Below, one piece after another: positions 8,741-17,875 of a stretch of 48,340 bases of DNA; position 1 is the first letter of the stretch; every line of letters begins with the position of its first letter. A program made the position numbers and the translations under genes. Source of the stretch: Anaerolineae bacterium (GTDB lineage Bacteria; Chloroflexota; Anaerolineae; Aggregatilineales; Phototrophicaceae); the NCBI GenBank assembly GCA_022843385.1, contig JALHNT010000048.1:6411-54750 (forward strand). Reading direction: 5' to 3'. The notes under the pieces are model-generated. The model was given only the letters and a program-made list of their open reading frames with translations, did no database searches and was not told the origin of the DNA.

Positions 8741-9940
8741 TTATCCATTCAATAACACATGATCGATAAAATGATCGAGGATGCGTGAGGTCGTCCGCAG
8801 CTCCTCAATGTCAACATATTCATCAAAGGCATGGGCGACTTCGTAGCTGCCGGGGCCGAAGATCACCATCTCGCCGCGCGTCACACCGGTCAGATGTTTG
8901 GCGTCGCTGCCCGGCAGGTAGCCAATTGGGCCGGGGTCAGCCTTCAGGATCGCGCCCGTCGCTGCCATGAACGCCTGTGCCAGCGGCGACTCAATCGTCG
9001 AGCTGAACCAGTTCGACACCAGGAAGTCACCGATCTCGATCTGAGCCGGGGCGACATCGAGGGCGGCGATGACATCGGTCATCTCGCGCTGGACGGCGGC
9101 CGGGTCTTCGCCGGGGATCATGCGCCGATCCAGATAGACGGCGCAGCGATCCGGCACCGCGTTGGCCGTGCTGCCCCCCTGGATCACGCCGACGTTACAG
9201 GTGGGAACGCCGACAATTGGATGAACCCGCCCCGCCAGATCACGGTGATACTGCTCCAGCGCCAGCACCGCCCGCGCCATCGCTGTGATGGCGTTCACCC
9301 CACGATCGGGGTTGGTCGCATGAACCGAGCGCCCGGTGGTGCGTACCGTCGCCCGCATCACGCCTTTATGCGCCGTCGCCACCCGGTTATGCGTCTGTTC
9401 ACCGACGATGATGAAATCACACAGCGGCAGATGCCCGTTGTCCGCCAGCCAGCGCGTCCCCAGCCGCCCGCCGACTTCTTCTTCAGCCGCCGCCACCAGC
9501 ACCAGCGTTCCCGAACGTGCTAGTTGGAACTGTTGATTTTGTTCCCCTCGCCCTGTGGGAGAGGGGGTAGGGGTGAGGGCTGCATGCTGCATCGCCAGCA
9601 TCATGGCAGCCAGCGGCGCTTTATCGTCTACGCTGCCCTTGCCATACACGCGCCCCTCATCGATGACCGCACCATACGGATCAAAGCGCCAGCGCCCGGC
9701 CTCATCGGCGGCAATCGGCACCGTGTCGATGTGGGCGTGGAGCATGATGACCGGGTCGCCCTGACCGAGCGTGGCGACCACATTGACCGCTTCCGGCTTG
9801 GCTTCCGGCGCTGGCATCGTGACAGTGCAGCCCAGCGCCCGCATCTGCTCAGCGATGAAATCAGCGATGGCGCGGGTGTCACCCGGTGGGTTGGGCGAGG
9901 GGATACGCACCAGCGCTTGCAGCAAATCGATCAGTTCCAT
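8741..9940 (-). CDS. M20 family deacylase/peptidase with repeat-encoded insert
   Basis: A 399-residue zinc hydrolase of the ArgE/DapE/CPG2 type that removes acyl groups or cleaves dipeptides. Metal and catalytic residues are His70-x-Asp72 (LHAHIDTVP), Asp106 (GKGSVDDK), the EEE run at 153-155 and the dimerisation domain starting with GRSVHATNP. Between helix LAMQHA and strand TLVLVAAAEEE it carries about 15 extra residues, LTPTPSPTGRGEQ and following, encoded by a GC-rich repeat (9544-9580). The insert falls in a surface loop and leaves the frame open, so the enzyme may still work. It sits 16 nt after the TIM-barrel gene. Confidence 0.93.
   Translation of the reverse strand: MELIDLLQALVRIPSPNPPGDTRAIADFIAEQMRALGCTVTMPAPEAKPEAVNVVATLGQGDPVIMLHAHIDTVPIAADEAGRWRFDPYGAVIDEGRVYGKGSVDDKAPLAAMMLAMQHAALTPTPSPTGRGEQNQQFQLARSGTLVLVAAAEEEVGGRLGTRWLADNGHLPLCDFIIVGEQTHNRVATAHKGVMRATVRTTGRSVHATNPDRGVNAITAMARAVLALEQYHRDLAGRVHPIVGVPTCNVGVIQGGSTANAVPDRCAVYLDRRMIPGEDPAAVQREMTDVIAALDVAPAQIEIGDFLVSNWFSSTIESPLAQAFMAATGAILKADPGPIGYLPGSDAKHLTGVTRGEMVIFGPGSYEVAHAFDEYVDIEELRTTSRILDHFIDHVLLNG
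9544..9580. repeat. CCCTCTCCC-type hairpin repeat inside a coding sequence
   Basis: The stem CCCCTCGCCC/GGGAGAGGGG (one mismatch, 3-base loop) is followed by GTAGGGGTGAGGGC. Related copies occur between genes (13369, 23441) and inside the glycosyltransferase gene (30406). Read on the minus strand it encodes LTPTPSPTGRGE in the M20 peptidase. Bacterial proteins with this peptide are known from other genomes, which supports a mobile repeat able to enter genes in frame. Confidence 0.8.
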
Positions 9941-9956
9941 GTGTATCCACCCAACA

Positions 9957-11342
9957 TCACCACAGCCCGCGATCCTTCAACACCTGCCCGACCGCCGCCA
10001 GACCATCCAGCGTGGCTTCGGAATAATTGCGCGAGATCAGCACCCCGCTGGCACCACCGTCGAAGGCCGCCTGAGTCGCGGCATAGACTTCGTCCGGGGT
10101 GATGGCCTTGCTCTTGCCGCCATCGCCCACCCCGACGCCGATGCCCGGATAGACCTTGCAGCGTCCGCCCGTATCCGCGATCAGGTTCTCCGTCCACTGC
10201 TTCACGTACTCCGGTTTGAAGCCAGCCATCGGCGCATCATCACGCGGGGCGATGAACTCGTCCAGTTCGAGGATGGTCGCCAGCGCGTTGTAGGCTCCGT
10301 CCACCGTCGCATCCGCCAGCACCCCCTTCTGCCAGCTATCGGAGAAGTTGGTGAAGCGCGCTCCCGCCGGGGTGTTGTACAGCACCGGCTTGAGGAAATC
10401 GGCATAGTGACCGTAATCCGACTGGTCATACTGCGCTTTGAGGTAGGGATTGTAGGTGTTGATGATCTGCCAGATGCCCAACCCGACCTCATGTTTGGGA
10501 TCGGAGAAGCGGATCAGTCCGGCCATCTCGTGATACAGCGCCTGGTGCGCATCCAGCCACATCTTCTCCCACATCAGCACTTCCGGGTGATGCAGCAGCA
10601 GCCGCAGCAGCGAGACGAACACGCCGTCGCGCGGGCGCTCGCCTTTGCGGACGCCAGCGAGGAACTGGTCGATCTTGCGATAGCCTTCCATCGCCCGCTG
10701 CGGGTCGATGCCCCGCGCCCGCCCTTCGGCCACAAAATACTCATCAAAGCCGGTGCTGCTGTCGGCGCGGAAAATATCCATCAGCGGACTCTGGCGCTCG
10801 ATGCCCCACAGCATCCCATCCAGCGCGTGATTGCTGAACCAGTCGTCGATGACGCAGCGCCACCAGTGGCGGTAATGCGGGTTGAGCAACGAAGGCCGGG
10901 TCGCCGTGCGTCCCCAGTGATCGCGATCTAGAAATTGGTGGAACCCCGGTTGCCAGATCGAACGGATCGACGAGGCCGAGGTTTCGCAATAATAGGTGTA
11001 AACCTTCATGCCGCGTTTCTTGGCCGCCGGGATGACATCGGCCAGCGTATCGAACCCTTTATACAGCGGATCGGGCGCAGCGAAGGCGCGATGATCGCTG
11101 GACGCGAAGTAAGCCGGGTTGGGTTGATAGAACGCGCCCCCCTGAAGGTTATCCGGCTCGGCTACGCCGTGATCGGGGAAGCCATACACCGCCCGCCCGG
11201 CATTGCCATAACTCCATGACAGGGCGGAGATGAACAGGCCGTTCACCCCGGCCTTTTCCTCCAGAATATCGAGTACCGGCTCGACGCCTTCATCGATAAA
11301 GCTGATCGCGCCGATCTGAATGCCCACAAACGTCTTTGCCAT
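9957..11342 (-). CDS. TIM-barrel glycoside-hydrolase-like protein, function unknown
   Basis: A 461-residue soluble protein without signal peptide. It starts with a beta-strand (KTFVGIQIGAISF), then VNGLFISALSWSYG, then PAAKKRGMKVYTYYCE, spacing typical of hypothetical glycosidase-like barrels in which bacterial acids sit at strand ends. A motif like LNPHYRHWWRCVIDDWFSNHALDGMLWGIE (about 180-210) resembles the catalytic region of GHL6/GHL10-type proteins. The end reads VLISRNYSEATLDGL. It lies in the Dpp/hydrolase operon, 21 nt after DppC. A role in cleaving a sugar from an imported glycopeptide would fit, but is only inference. Confidence 0.65.
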   Translation of the reverse strand: MAKTFVGIQIGAISFIDEGVEPVLDILEEKAGVNGLFISALSWSYGNAGRAVYGFPDHGVAEPDNLQGGAFYQPNPAYFASSDHRAFAAPDPLYKGFDTLADVIPAAKKRGMKVYTYYCETSASSIRSIWQPGFHQFLDRDHWGRTATRPSLLNPHYRHWWRCVIDDWFSNHALDGMLWGIERQSPLMDIFRADSSTGFDEYFVAEGRARGIDPQRAMEGYRKIDQFLAGVRKGERPRDGVFVSLLRLLLHHPEVLMWEKMWLDAHQALYHEMAGLIRFSDPKHEVGLGIWQIINTYNPYLKAQYDQSDYGHYADFLKPVLYNTPAGARFTNFSDSWQKGVLADATVDGAYNALATILELDEFIAPRDDAPMAGFKPEYVKQWTENLIADTGGRCKVYPGIGVGVGDGGKSKAITPDEVYAATQAAFDGGASGVLISRNYSEATLDGLAAVGQVLKDRGLW

Positions 11343-11363
11343 AATGCTCTATTCCGTTCTGAT

Positions 11364-12299
11364 TTAACGTCCGCGCAAACGGGGGTCGAGGAAATCGCGC
11401 AGCCAATCCCCCAGAATATTCAGCGACAGCACCGTCAGCATGATCGCCAGACCGGGGAAGAAGGCCGGCCACCACTTACCCGCCAGAATCTGATCGCGGC
11501 TTTCGTTCAGGATGCCGCCCCAGGTTGGCACCGTCGGCGGGACGCCCAGCCCCAGAAACGAGAGCGAGGCTTCGGCCAGGATGGCGCTGGCGACATTGAA
11601 CGAGGCGATGACGATCAGCGGGGCCAGCACGTTCGGCAGGATGGCTCCCAGCATGATGCGCATGTTGCTCGCCCCCATGCTGCGGGCAGCTTCGACATAC
11701 TCTTTCTCACGCTGCGAAATCGTCTGACCACGCGCGATGCGGGCATAGGTCACCCACTGACCGATCCCCAGCACCGGCACCAGATTCCACACCCCCGGCC
11801 CCAGCACCACCAGCACCATGATCGCCAGCAGGATGAAGGGGAAAGCCAGTTGAATATCGGCCAGCCGCATGATGAAATCGTCGATCCGCCCACCAAAATA
11901 GCCGGCCAGGATGCCGAGCGAGGTTCCCACAAAACCGCCGACTGCCACCGCCAGCACACCCACTGCCAGCGACACCTGTGCGCCATAAATGATGCGCGTC
12001 CACAGATCGCGCCCCAGACCGTCGGTGCCGAGGAAGAAGCGAATCTGTCCGGTGGCCTCGTCGCGCGTCAGCGGAGGCAGCAGCCGTTCCACCAGACTTT
12101 GCCGGTTGGGGTCAGCCGGGGCGATAGCGCTGGCGAACACCGCCATGAAGACCACGATACCCAGGATCAGCAGCCCCAGCAGCGGCCAGCGGGCTTTCAC
12201 CAGGCTGATGCGGGCGCGCTTCCACAGCGAAATCTGCGGTGGAATCAGGCTGACGGGTTGAGCGCGTTGCGTAGACGAAAGTGCTGCCATATCTTTCAC
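11364..12299 (-). CDS. dppC: ABC peptide transporter permease, DppC type
   Basis: An inner-membrane permease of 311 residues. A cytoplasmic N-terminus precedes a first membrane helix (LLGLLILGIVVFMAVFAS) and an external loop with RFFLGTDGLGRDLWTRIIYG, the signature of DppC/OppC. Five more helices follow, with the EAA loop at KEYVEAARSMGASNMRIM that docks the ATPase. The C-terminus ends NILGDWLRDFLDPRLRGR, also typical. Its start overlaps the DppB stop by 4 nt. No DppD or DppF gene is present nearby, so ATPases must come from elsewhere. Substrate is inferred to be a peptide or peptide-like compound. Confidence 0.93.
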   Translation of the reverse strand: MKDMAALSSTQRAQPVSLIPPQISLWKRARISLVKARWPLLGLLILGIVVFMAVFASAIAPADPNRQSLVERLLPPLTRDEATGQIRFFLGTDGLGRDLWTRIIYGAQVSLAVGVLAVAVGGFVGTSLGILAGYFGGRIDDFIMRLADIQLAFPFILLAIMVLVVLGPGVWNLVPVLGIGQWVTYARIARGQTISQREKEYVEAARSMGASNMRIMLGAILPNVLAPLIVIASFNVASAILAEASLSFLGLGVPPTVPTWGGILNESRDQILAGKWWPAFFPGLAIMLTVLSLNILGDWLRDFLDPRLRGR

Positions 12300-13273
12300 C
12301 GAAGACGAATGCGCGGGTCAAGCTGCGCGTAGATCAAATCAACCAGCAGGTTGAGCGAAATGAACATCACCGAAAAGACCACGACGGCGGCCTGCACCAC
12401 CGGAATATCGCGCTGGGTGATGGCGTTGGTCACCAGCCGTCCGACGCCCGGCCACGAGAACACTGTCTCGGTGACGACGACGCCGCTGAGGAGGAAACCG
12501 AACTCCAGCCCCAGCATGGTGACCACCGGGATCAGGGCGTTGCGGAAGGCATGTCGGATGATGACGATGCGCTCAGATAAACCTTTGGAACGCGCTGTCG
12601 TCACATAATCCTGCGACAGCACCTCCAGCATCGAGGAACGCACCAGGCGGGCATTGCGCGAGAGCGAAAACAGGCCGATGGTGATGCCGGGCATAATCAG
12701 ATAGGTGATGGCGCGCGGGATGTTGGCGAGTCCCTCGCTCCAGTTTCCTTCCAGCATCGGGTCAATCACCGGCACATGTCCCGAAATCGGCAGCAGGCGC
12801 AGTTGCAACCCAACGAATAAAATCAGCATGATGCCCAGCCAGAACCCTGGCATGGATTGTCCGATCATCGCCAGCAGCATGACGCTGCCATCGGTCGCCG
12901 TTCCCCGCCGGGCCGCCGCGATGATGCCAATCGGGATAGCGATCAGCGTTGAGACGATCATGGCGAAAAAAGTCAGCTCCAGCGTGGCCGGCAGCCGTTC
13001 CAGCACCAGCTCCAGCGCCGGCTTGCGTGAGCGCAGCGACATCCCCAGATCACCCTGCACCAGCCCGCTGATGAACCGGGCATATTGCACCGGCAGCGGT
13101 TGGTCAAAACCCAGCTTGCGCCGGGTGTCATCAATTTCTTCCTGGGAGGCGCGTTCGCTGACATAGAGATAGGTCGGATCACCGGCCAGATGCAGCGTCA
13201 GGAACGACAGCAGTGTGACGCCGAAGATGACAATCACCGATTGCAGCAAACGCCGCGCGATGTAACTGCCCAT
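12296..13273 (-). CDS. dppB: ABC peptide transporter permease, DppB type
   Basis: A 325-residue inner-membrane permease. It begins MGSYIARRLLQSVIVIFGVTLLSF, the classical DppB/OppB start, followed by a loop with GDP and RKLGFDQPLPVQYARFI. The EAA loop is DYVTTARSKGLSERIVIIRHAFRNALIP. It forms the other half of the channel with DppC. Between this gene and the binding-protein gene upstream lie two strong palindromic repeats (13322-13351, 13369-13472), which may lower expression of the permeases relative to the binding protein. Confidence 0.94.
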   Translation of the reverse strand: MGSYIARRLLQSVIVIFGVTLLSFLTLHLAGDPTYLYVSERASQEEIDDTRRKLGFDQPLPVQYARFISGLVQGDLGMSLRSRKPALELVLERLPATLELTFFAMIVSTLIAIPIGIIAAARRGTATDGSVMLLAMIGQSMPGFWLGIMLILFVGLQLRLLPISGHVPVIDPMLEGNWSEGLANIPRAITYLIMPGITIGLFSLSRNARLVRSSMLEVLSQDYVTTARSKGLSERIVIIRHAFRNALIPVVTMLGLEFGFLLSGVVVTETVFSWPGVGRLVTNAITQRDIPVVQAAVVVFSVMFISLNLLVDLIYAQLDPRIRLR

Positions 13274-13321
13274 TCATCTCTCGTTCTGTAGAAGGTTGAT
13301 CCGCACGATAGATTGATCTCG

Positions 13322-13351
13322 TGTAGGGGCGGTTCGCGAACCGCCCCTACA
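13322..13351. repeat. Perfect 30-bp palindrome, TAGGGGCGG family
   Basis: The arms TGTAGGGGCGGTTCG and its complement meet at the centre without a gap. It lies between the binding-protein gene and dppB. It belongs to the same dispersed family as the hairpins at 1205, 35643, 36975 and 40561. It probably shapes the mRNA 3' end of the upstream gene. Confidence 0.8.
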
Positions 13352-13368
13352 GCCAATTCTTCAGGTAA

Positions 13369-13472
13369 AGCCCTCATCCCAACCCCTCCCCGTTGCATAG
13401 AGAAGAGCTTCAAGACCAGTTCCCGACGGCTCCCCTTCTCCCACTGGGAGAAGGGGGCGGGGGATGAGGGCT
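13369..13472. repeat. 104-bp element with 12-bp terminal inverted repeats
   Basis: Ends are AGCCCTCATCCC (13369) and GGGATGAGGGCT (13472), perfect complements. Inside is a hairpin CCCCTTCTCCC-act-GGGAGAAGGGG (13432-13456). It begins 8 nt past the stop of the binding-protein gene. It has no open frame and no room for a transposase, so it looks like a non-autonomous palindromic repeat. Diverged relatives are at 9544, 23441 and 30406. Confidence 0.75.
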
Positions 13473-13479
13473 AAACCGC

Positions 13480-15060
13480 TTACTTCAGCGCAGCGTTATA
13501 GATGACGATCCATTCGTCACGGCGCGCACTCCACTCCAGGCGATTGCTCACGCCGTAGAAGTCGGGCTGGAAGTACAGCAGCAGCCAGGGCGGATCGTTG
13601 TAGAAGATTTCCAGCATCTGGTTGATGACTTCGCGCTCTTCCTGCGGATCACGAATGCCGGCCAGGCTGTCCCAGAGTTCAAACCATTCTGAATTCTGCC
13701 AGTTGGTGTAGTTCGTGCCAGCAGCCGGGCCAGACAGGTCGGCCATGTCATACAGCGCGTCCCAGGTGCCGCCACCGGTGCCGAGGAAGAACAGCGGACC
13801 GACTTCCTTCGGGCTGATGAGCTGGCGATAGTCCGCCCAGTCGCGGATGTCAACAGTGGTCTGAACGCCGATGTCGCTCAGGTACTGACCGATGGCCTGG
13901 ACGACGTTGGCATCGTTCAGGTAACGACCACGCGGGCCCATCAGGACGGTTTCAAAGCGCACACCATTTTCGCCGCGCGGATAACCGGCTTCGTCCAGCA
14001 GCTTTTCCGCCATCGCCGGATCATAGGGATACGGCGCGAGGTCGGGGTTGTTGTTGGGCGGGTTCACCATGCTCGAAGCGCGTTCGCATTCGGTGCCGAG
14101 CAGGGTGCGGCAGATGGTGGGGACATCAACGGCGTATTGCAGCGCCACGCGCACTTCGGTCTTTTGCAGCGCTTCGTAGCCAGGGGCATCGGCAAAGTTC
14201 TCGCCGAACTGGAAGCCGACATAGATGCGGCGTGTGCCAGCCACGGCCTGAACCGTCGCGCTGCCGGACGCATTCACCGCTTCGATCTGATCGGGCGGGA
14301 CATTGGCGATCACGTCCACATTGCCAGCGATGAGTTCTGCCACGCGGGTCGAGGCTTCGGGGATGACGCGCCAGATCTGGGTCTGGAAGTTGGTCGGGCG
14401 CAGGGTGTAGCCCTCAACAGCTTCGAGACGGATATAGTCATCCGGCACCCATTCGACGAAGCGATACGGGCCAGAACCAATCGGATTCTGTCCGGCTTCT
14501 TCCAACGACAACGCCGAATACGAGTCCTTGCAGTGGATATAGACTTCCGAGATCAGCGCCAGGCGCAGGTTCGGCGTCTGATAGCGATCGGTCAGAACGG
14601 TCACCTGTAAGTCGCCGTCCACGCGCATCCCCTGATAGCCAATGGCGGGCAGGGCGAAGCCAGCGGTGTTGCCGGTGAAGGCATTAGCCGGGTCGGCGGC
14701 ACGTTCAAAGCTGTAGGCGACATCTTCCGCCGTCAGCGCTTCGCCGTCATGGCAGGTCAGCCCTTCATTCAGGGTGAACGTCCATTCCGTGCCATCTTCC
14801 GAGACAACATATTCGCTCGCCAGATAGGGACGCAGCACACCATCATCACCGATTTCAAACAGGGTGCCGAAGACATGGAAGAAAATATTGGCCTCGGCGC
14901 GTGAGTTGACGCTGGCCGGGTCCAATGCACCGACATCAACGCTCTGGGCGATGATGAGGGTATTCTCGTCTGGCATTTCCTGCGCCAGCGCTGGCATGAC
15001 TGTCATCACCAGCGTCAGGACGCCGATGAGCAGGGTCAGTTGAAAACGTTTTGCAGTCAT
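13480..15060 (-). CDS. ABC transporter substrate-binding protein, family 5 (DppA/OppA)
   Basis: A secreted binding protein of 526 residues that delivers a peptide-like ligand to DppBC. A signal peptide (KRFQLTLLIGVLTLVMTVMPALAQ) is cleaved after ALA; there is no lipobox Cys. The family pattern is clear: LIIAQSVDVGALDPA, then AEDVAYSFERAADP, YVPDDY-like region and late WADYRQLISPKEVGPLFFLG. The frame extends to a TTG at 15084, but the ATG at 15060 sits just before the signal peptide with GAGGAG upstream, so I use that. It is the first transport gene after the oxidoreductase, 98 nt downstream. Confidence 0.93.
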   Translation of the reverse strand: MTAKRFQLTLLIGVLTLVMTVMPALAQEMPDENTLIIAQSVDVGALDPASVNSRAEANIFFHVFGTLFEIGDDGVLRPYLASEYVVSEDGTEWTFTLNEGLTCHDGEALTAEDVAYSFERAADPANAFTGNTAGFALPAIGYQGMRVDGDLQVTVLTDRYQTPNLRLALISEVYIHCKDSYSALSLEEAGQNPIGSGPYRFVEWVPDDYIRLEAVEGYTLRPTNFQTQIWRVIPEASTRVAELIAGNVDVIANVPPDQIEAVNASGSATVQAVAGTRRIYVGFQFGENFADAPGYEALQKTEVRVALQYAVDVPTICRTLLGTECERASSMVNPPNNNPDLAPYPYDPAMAEKLLDEAGYPRGENGVRFETVLMGPRGRYLNDANVVQAIGQYLSDIGVQTTVDIRDWADYRQLISPKEVGPLFFLGTGGGTWDALYDMADLSGPAAGTNYTNWQNSEWFELWDSLAGIRDPQEEREVINQMLEIFYNDPPWLLLYFQPDFYGVSNRLEWSARRDEWIVIYNAALK

Positions 15061-15158
15061 CTTAAGTTCGAACTCCTCATTCAAAACGGCTAAAACAGGT
15101 CGCGAAAACTACCGCAGTTCGACTATCGCCCACTCCTTCCTCACAGAACAGGTTCAGG

Positions 15159-16190
15159 TTAACCGAAATTCTGTGGCAAAATGCTGGCAACTGACACACT
15201 CCGACGTTCGCGGCTGGAAATCACGCAGGCCGCGACCATTGCCAGCGACATGACATGATCCCGTCCGCTGCACTGTATTGGCTTGTGGTCGATGACCGTA
15301 TCCACAAAGGCCTCAAGCAATCCCTGGGTTTCGGTGATCCAGGTTTCGTGCGGCGGTAGTTCCACCGGCACCAGCGCCCCTTTGTGGGCGGCATAAAACA
15401 GATCACCGAATTGTTCTTTCTGGAGGATGACGCCGCCGCTGCAATCGGTGCGCCATTCGAAATGGGGTTCCGCCCACCCGCTCTGCCACGTCCCCTGATA
15501 ATTGACGACCATGCCGTTGGCGAAGGTGAACAGCGCCGCCACATTGGCATCGCTCTGGTACATGCTCCACGACGGATTCCAGGTCTGGCTCTGCACCAGC
15601 ACCGGCTCGCTGGCGTAGACGTAGCGCATCAGATCGAAATGATGGATCGACTGCTCCCACAGCATCGGCTGATCCATCGTCAGCGGGTATTTGTTCAGAT
15701 CCGGGCGATGACCATCGCGCCAGCGCTCGTAGGTGAAGCGGGCGAATTCCGGCTGACCCACCGTTTGCTCGGCCAGCAGCTTCAGCATCGCCCGTGTGCT
15801 GTGCAGATAACGAAAGTTCAGCCCGACCATCAGCGGCACCTGATAGCCCTCGGCGATCTGGGTCAGTTCGGCCGCTTCTTCCAGACTGAGCGCCAGCGGT
15901 TTTTCGATCAGCATGGGGATGCCGCGTGAAGCCGCCGCTTCGATCTGGCTCTGGCGGCCAATCGGAGGATTCGCCAGGACGAGGCCATTGGCGTCGGAGA
16001 CCTGCGCCAGCGCTTCTTCGACGCTGCTGAACGACGGGCGTGCGCCATACTTCTCCGCCATCCGCTCGATGGCTGCCGGGTTCGGGTCGGCATAGGCGGC
16101 GATTTCGCAGCGCGGCGAACGGGTCAGCACTTCGGCCCAGTAACGCCCGCGCACTCCTAACCCGCCCAGAATGATGCGCATCGCGGTCAT
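15159..16190 (-). CDS. Gfo/Idh/MocA family NAD(P)-dependent oxidoreductase
   Basis: A cytoplasmic dehydrogenase of 343 residues that oxidises or reduces a hydroxyl of a sugar, inositol or similar compound. The Rossmann motif is GGLGVRG at about 8-14, AYADPNP binds cofactor, and IEKPLALS at about 94-101 holds the conserved catalytic Lys. NFRYLHSTRAM is also typical. The C-terminal half is the alpha/beta substrate domain. It overlaps the epimerase gene by 4 nt, which links it to the regulator transcript. A role in handling the sugar part of an imported compound is possible. Confidence 0.92.
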   Translation of the reverse strand: MTAMRIILGGLGVRGRYWAEVLTRSPRCEIAAYADPNPAAIERMAEKYGARPSFSSVEEALAQVSDANGLVLANPPIGRQSQIEAAASRGIPMLIEKPLALSLEEAAELTQIAEGYQVPLMVGLNFRYLHSTRAMLKLLAEQTVGQPEFARFTYERWRDGHRPDLNKYPLTMDQPMLWEQSIHHFDLMRYVYASEPVLVQSQTWNPSWSMYQSDANVAALFTFANGMVVNYQGTWQSGWAEPHFEWRTDCSGGVILQKEQFGDLFYAAHKGALVPVELPPHETWITETQGLLEAFVDTVIDHKPIQCSGRDHVMSLAMVAACVISSRERRSVSVASILPQNFG

Positions 16191-17128
16191 GATAGCTGCT
16201 CCTGTGTCCGCAGCGTTTCAGTGATGAGCTGAATGCCACGCTCAAACGGCGTCCAATCGGCGAAGCCGGTATCCGCCCGCAGTCGTTCACTGCTCAGGTG
16301 ACCGTGTCGTGTCAACGGCGGCAGCCCGGACTCCGGTTCTTCATGAATGACGATATGCGTCCCCGGCACAGCCGCGTGAATAGTTTCCGCCACCTGTCGT
16401 GAGGTGAGTACCTGGCCGGAGGCGACGTTATACAGCGCATGATGAAGCGCTTCGGTCTGCAACAGGCGAACCACAGCCACGCCCACATCCGGGGCAAACG
16501 TCCAGTCCCGTCGTTCTTCCGGGTTATAGACCTGAATGATGCCCCCTGCCAGCGCTTGCTGAAGATAACGCCCGACCAGACTCAGCCGGGGGCGGGTGGC
16601 GCGGGCGATCTCGCCGGGGCCGTAGATGCTGCTCAGGCGGATGACCGCCACATTGCGCTGATACACCGTTCGCAGCGTCTCGAACCATGACTCGGTCAAC
16701 TGTTTGGCGACGGCATAACTGCCCAGCGGGGTTAGCGGGGCGGTCTCGTCCAGCGGGCCGGGTGGCGTGGCGCGGAAGACTCCGCTGGAACTGATACCGA
16801 TGACCCGGCGCGTCCCTTGTGCCTGTGCCCATTCCAGCACCCGCAGCAGCGGATCGAGGTTGGCGCGCAGATTGGCTTCGGGCGTTTCGCCGCGATCTTC
16901 AGGCGAGGCGGTGATGGCCGCCGCATGAACCACCGCATCGACTTTGACATCCGGCAGCGTGTGCAGATCGCTGACATGGCACGCGACCGCGCCGCCCCAG
17001 CGTTGCGCCAGACCAGTGTCGAAGGCTGCATCCAGCGCATGGACGAACCAGCCGGCCTCCAGCAACGCCTGTGTCAGATGGCGACCCAGAAAGCCGCCCG
17101 CGCCGGTCACCAACACCTGCGGCTTCAC
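16187..17128 (-). CDS. NAD-dependent epimerase/dehydratase (extended SDR)
   Basis: A 313-residue Rossmann protein. Residues 6-15 (VTGAGGFLGR) bind NAD, VVHAAAIT follows at about 65-72, SSSGVF marks the catalytic Ser/Thr strand, and SYAVAKQ gives the Tyr-x3-Lys pair. RLSSIYGPGE is typical of UDP-sugar epimerases and related lyases. The start overlaps the regulator stop as ATGA. Substrate is not predicted; related proteins act on nucleotide sugars, free aldonates or ketoacids. Confidence 0.92.
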   Translation of the reverse strand: MKPQVLVTGAGGFLGRHLTQALLEAGWFVHALDAAFDTGLAQRWGGAVACHVSDLHTLPDVKVDAVVHAAAITASPEDRGETPEANLRANLDPLLRVLEWAQAQGTRRVIGISSSGVFRATPPGPLDETAPLTPLGSYAVAKQLTESWFETLRTVYQRNVAVIRLSSIYGPGEIARATRPRLSLVGRYLQQALAGGIIQVYNPEERRDWTFAPDVGVAVVRLLQTEALHHALYNVASGQVLTSRQVAETIHAAVPGTHIVIHEEPESGLPPLTRHGHLSSERLRADTGFADWTPFERGIQLITETLRTQEQLS

Positions 17129-17817
17129 GATTGCAACCCCTCGCGCACTTCATCCCAGTTCTCCGCCAGCAGATCGCCCGACGAGGCGACATGCTGTTGC
17201 AGCAGCTCAAGGGCTTTGATCTCATCGCGCTGCTCGATGGCTTCAATGATCGGCAGATGGTTGTAAGCAATGCGGGTTATGTCGGAGTTGCGGCGGTTAC
17301 GCAGCGCCATCACTTGCCGCACCCGCAGCGAGACACTGCTCCACGTCATCAGCAGCAGGTTGTGATCGCTCAGTTCGATCAGCAAATCATGAAATTTGCG
17401 ATCCAGATTATTGACGGCTTTCAGATCGCCCTGTTTGGCCGCCGCCAGCATGTCTTCGAATACTTCGCGCAGCCGGGCGACATTGACCGGACTGTTCTGC
17501 TTAATCAGCCGCTGCACCGCAAAACATTCCAGCACACTGCGCAGGCTGTAGAGTTCCTCAATGTCGCGGCGCGTTAACGTGCGCACTACCGCCCCTTTGT
17601 AGGGGGTGGTTTCGATCAATCCTTCACGGCTCAACACCTGGATCGCCTCGCGCAGCGGGGCGCGGCTGACGCCCAACTGTGCCGAGAGTTCCAGCTCGAT
17701 CAGCGGATCGCCGGGCTTCATATCGCCCGACACAATCGCATCGCGCAGCACATCCAGCACCCGGTCGCGCAGCGGTTTGTTATCGATCTGGTGAAGCGAT
17801 TTGGTGCGCGCTGGCAT
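17125..17817 (-). CDS. GntR/FadR-family transcriptional regulator
   Basis: A 230-residue regulator with an N-terminal winged helix (about 10-75; KPGDPLIELELSAQLGVSRAPLREAIQVLSREGLIET) and an all-helical FCD effector domain (about 85-225). FCD members usually bind small organic acids, often with a metal, and repress their own operon. The frame can extend to a TTG at 17874, but that codon lies within the predicted operator and -35 box. The ATG at 17817 has AGAGGG upstream and starts at the normal family position, so I use it. It heads the hydrolase/Dpp cluster and overlaps the next gene by 4 nt. Confidence 0.94.
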   Translation of the reverse strand: MPARTKSLHQIDNKPLRDRVLDVLRDAIVSGDMKPGDPLIELELSAQLGVSRAPLREAIQVLSREGLIETTPYKGAVVRTLTRRDIEELYSLRSVLECFAVQRLIKQNSPVNVARLREVFEDMLAAAKQGDLKAVNNLDRKFHDLLIELSDHNLLLMTWSSVSLRVRQVMALRNRRNSDITRIAYNHLPIIEAIEQRDEIKALELLQQHVASSGDLLAENWDEVREGLQS

Positions 17818-17842
17818 TTGCTTGACAGCCCTCTGGGCTAAA

Positions 17843-17871
17843 CTTATAATCGCATGATTGTCGACTGTCGA
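17843..17871 (-). promoter_or_regulatory. Predicted promoter of the gntR-led operon
   Basis: On the minus strand TCGACA (17866-17871, 5 of 6 to TTGACA) and TATAAG (17843-17848, 5 of 6 to TATAAT) are 17 nt apart. Transcription would start near 17836, about 20 nt before the ATG at 17817. The -35 box lies in the palindrome 17857-17875. Confidence 0.65.
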
Positions 17872-17875
17872 CAAT
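17857..17875. promoter_or_regulatory. 19-bp perfect palindrome, predicted GntR operator
   Basis: ATTGTCGAC-T-GTCGACAAT, nine-base arms around one central base, lies between the regulator and the divergent VOC gene. FadR-type regulators bind short palindromes of this size. It covers -35 boxes on both strands, so one bound dimer could block both promoters. Confidence 0.75.

Noticed and set aside
13322..13472. Insertion sequence or CRISPR fragment
   Set aside because: The palindromes have no transposase frame, no target duplication that I could see, and no regularly spaced direct repeats with spacers.
17818..17874. TTG start for the GntR-type regulator
   Set aside because: It would place the start codon in the operator and -35 box, upstream of the predicted transcription start.
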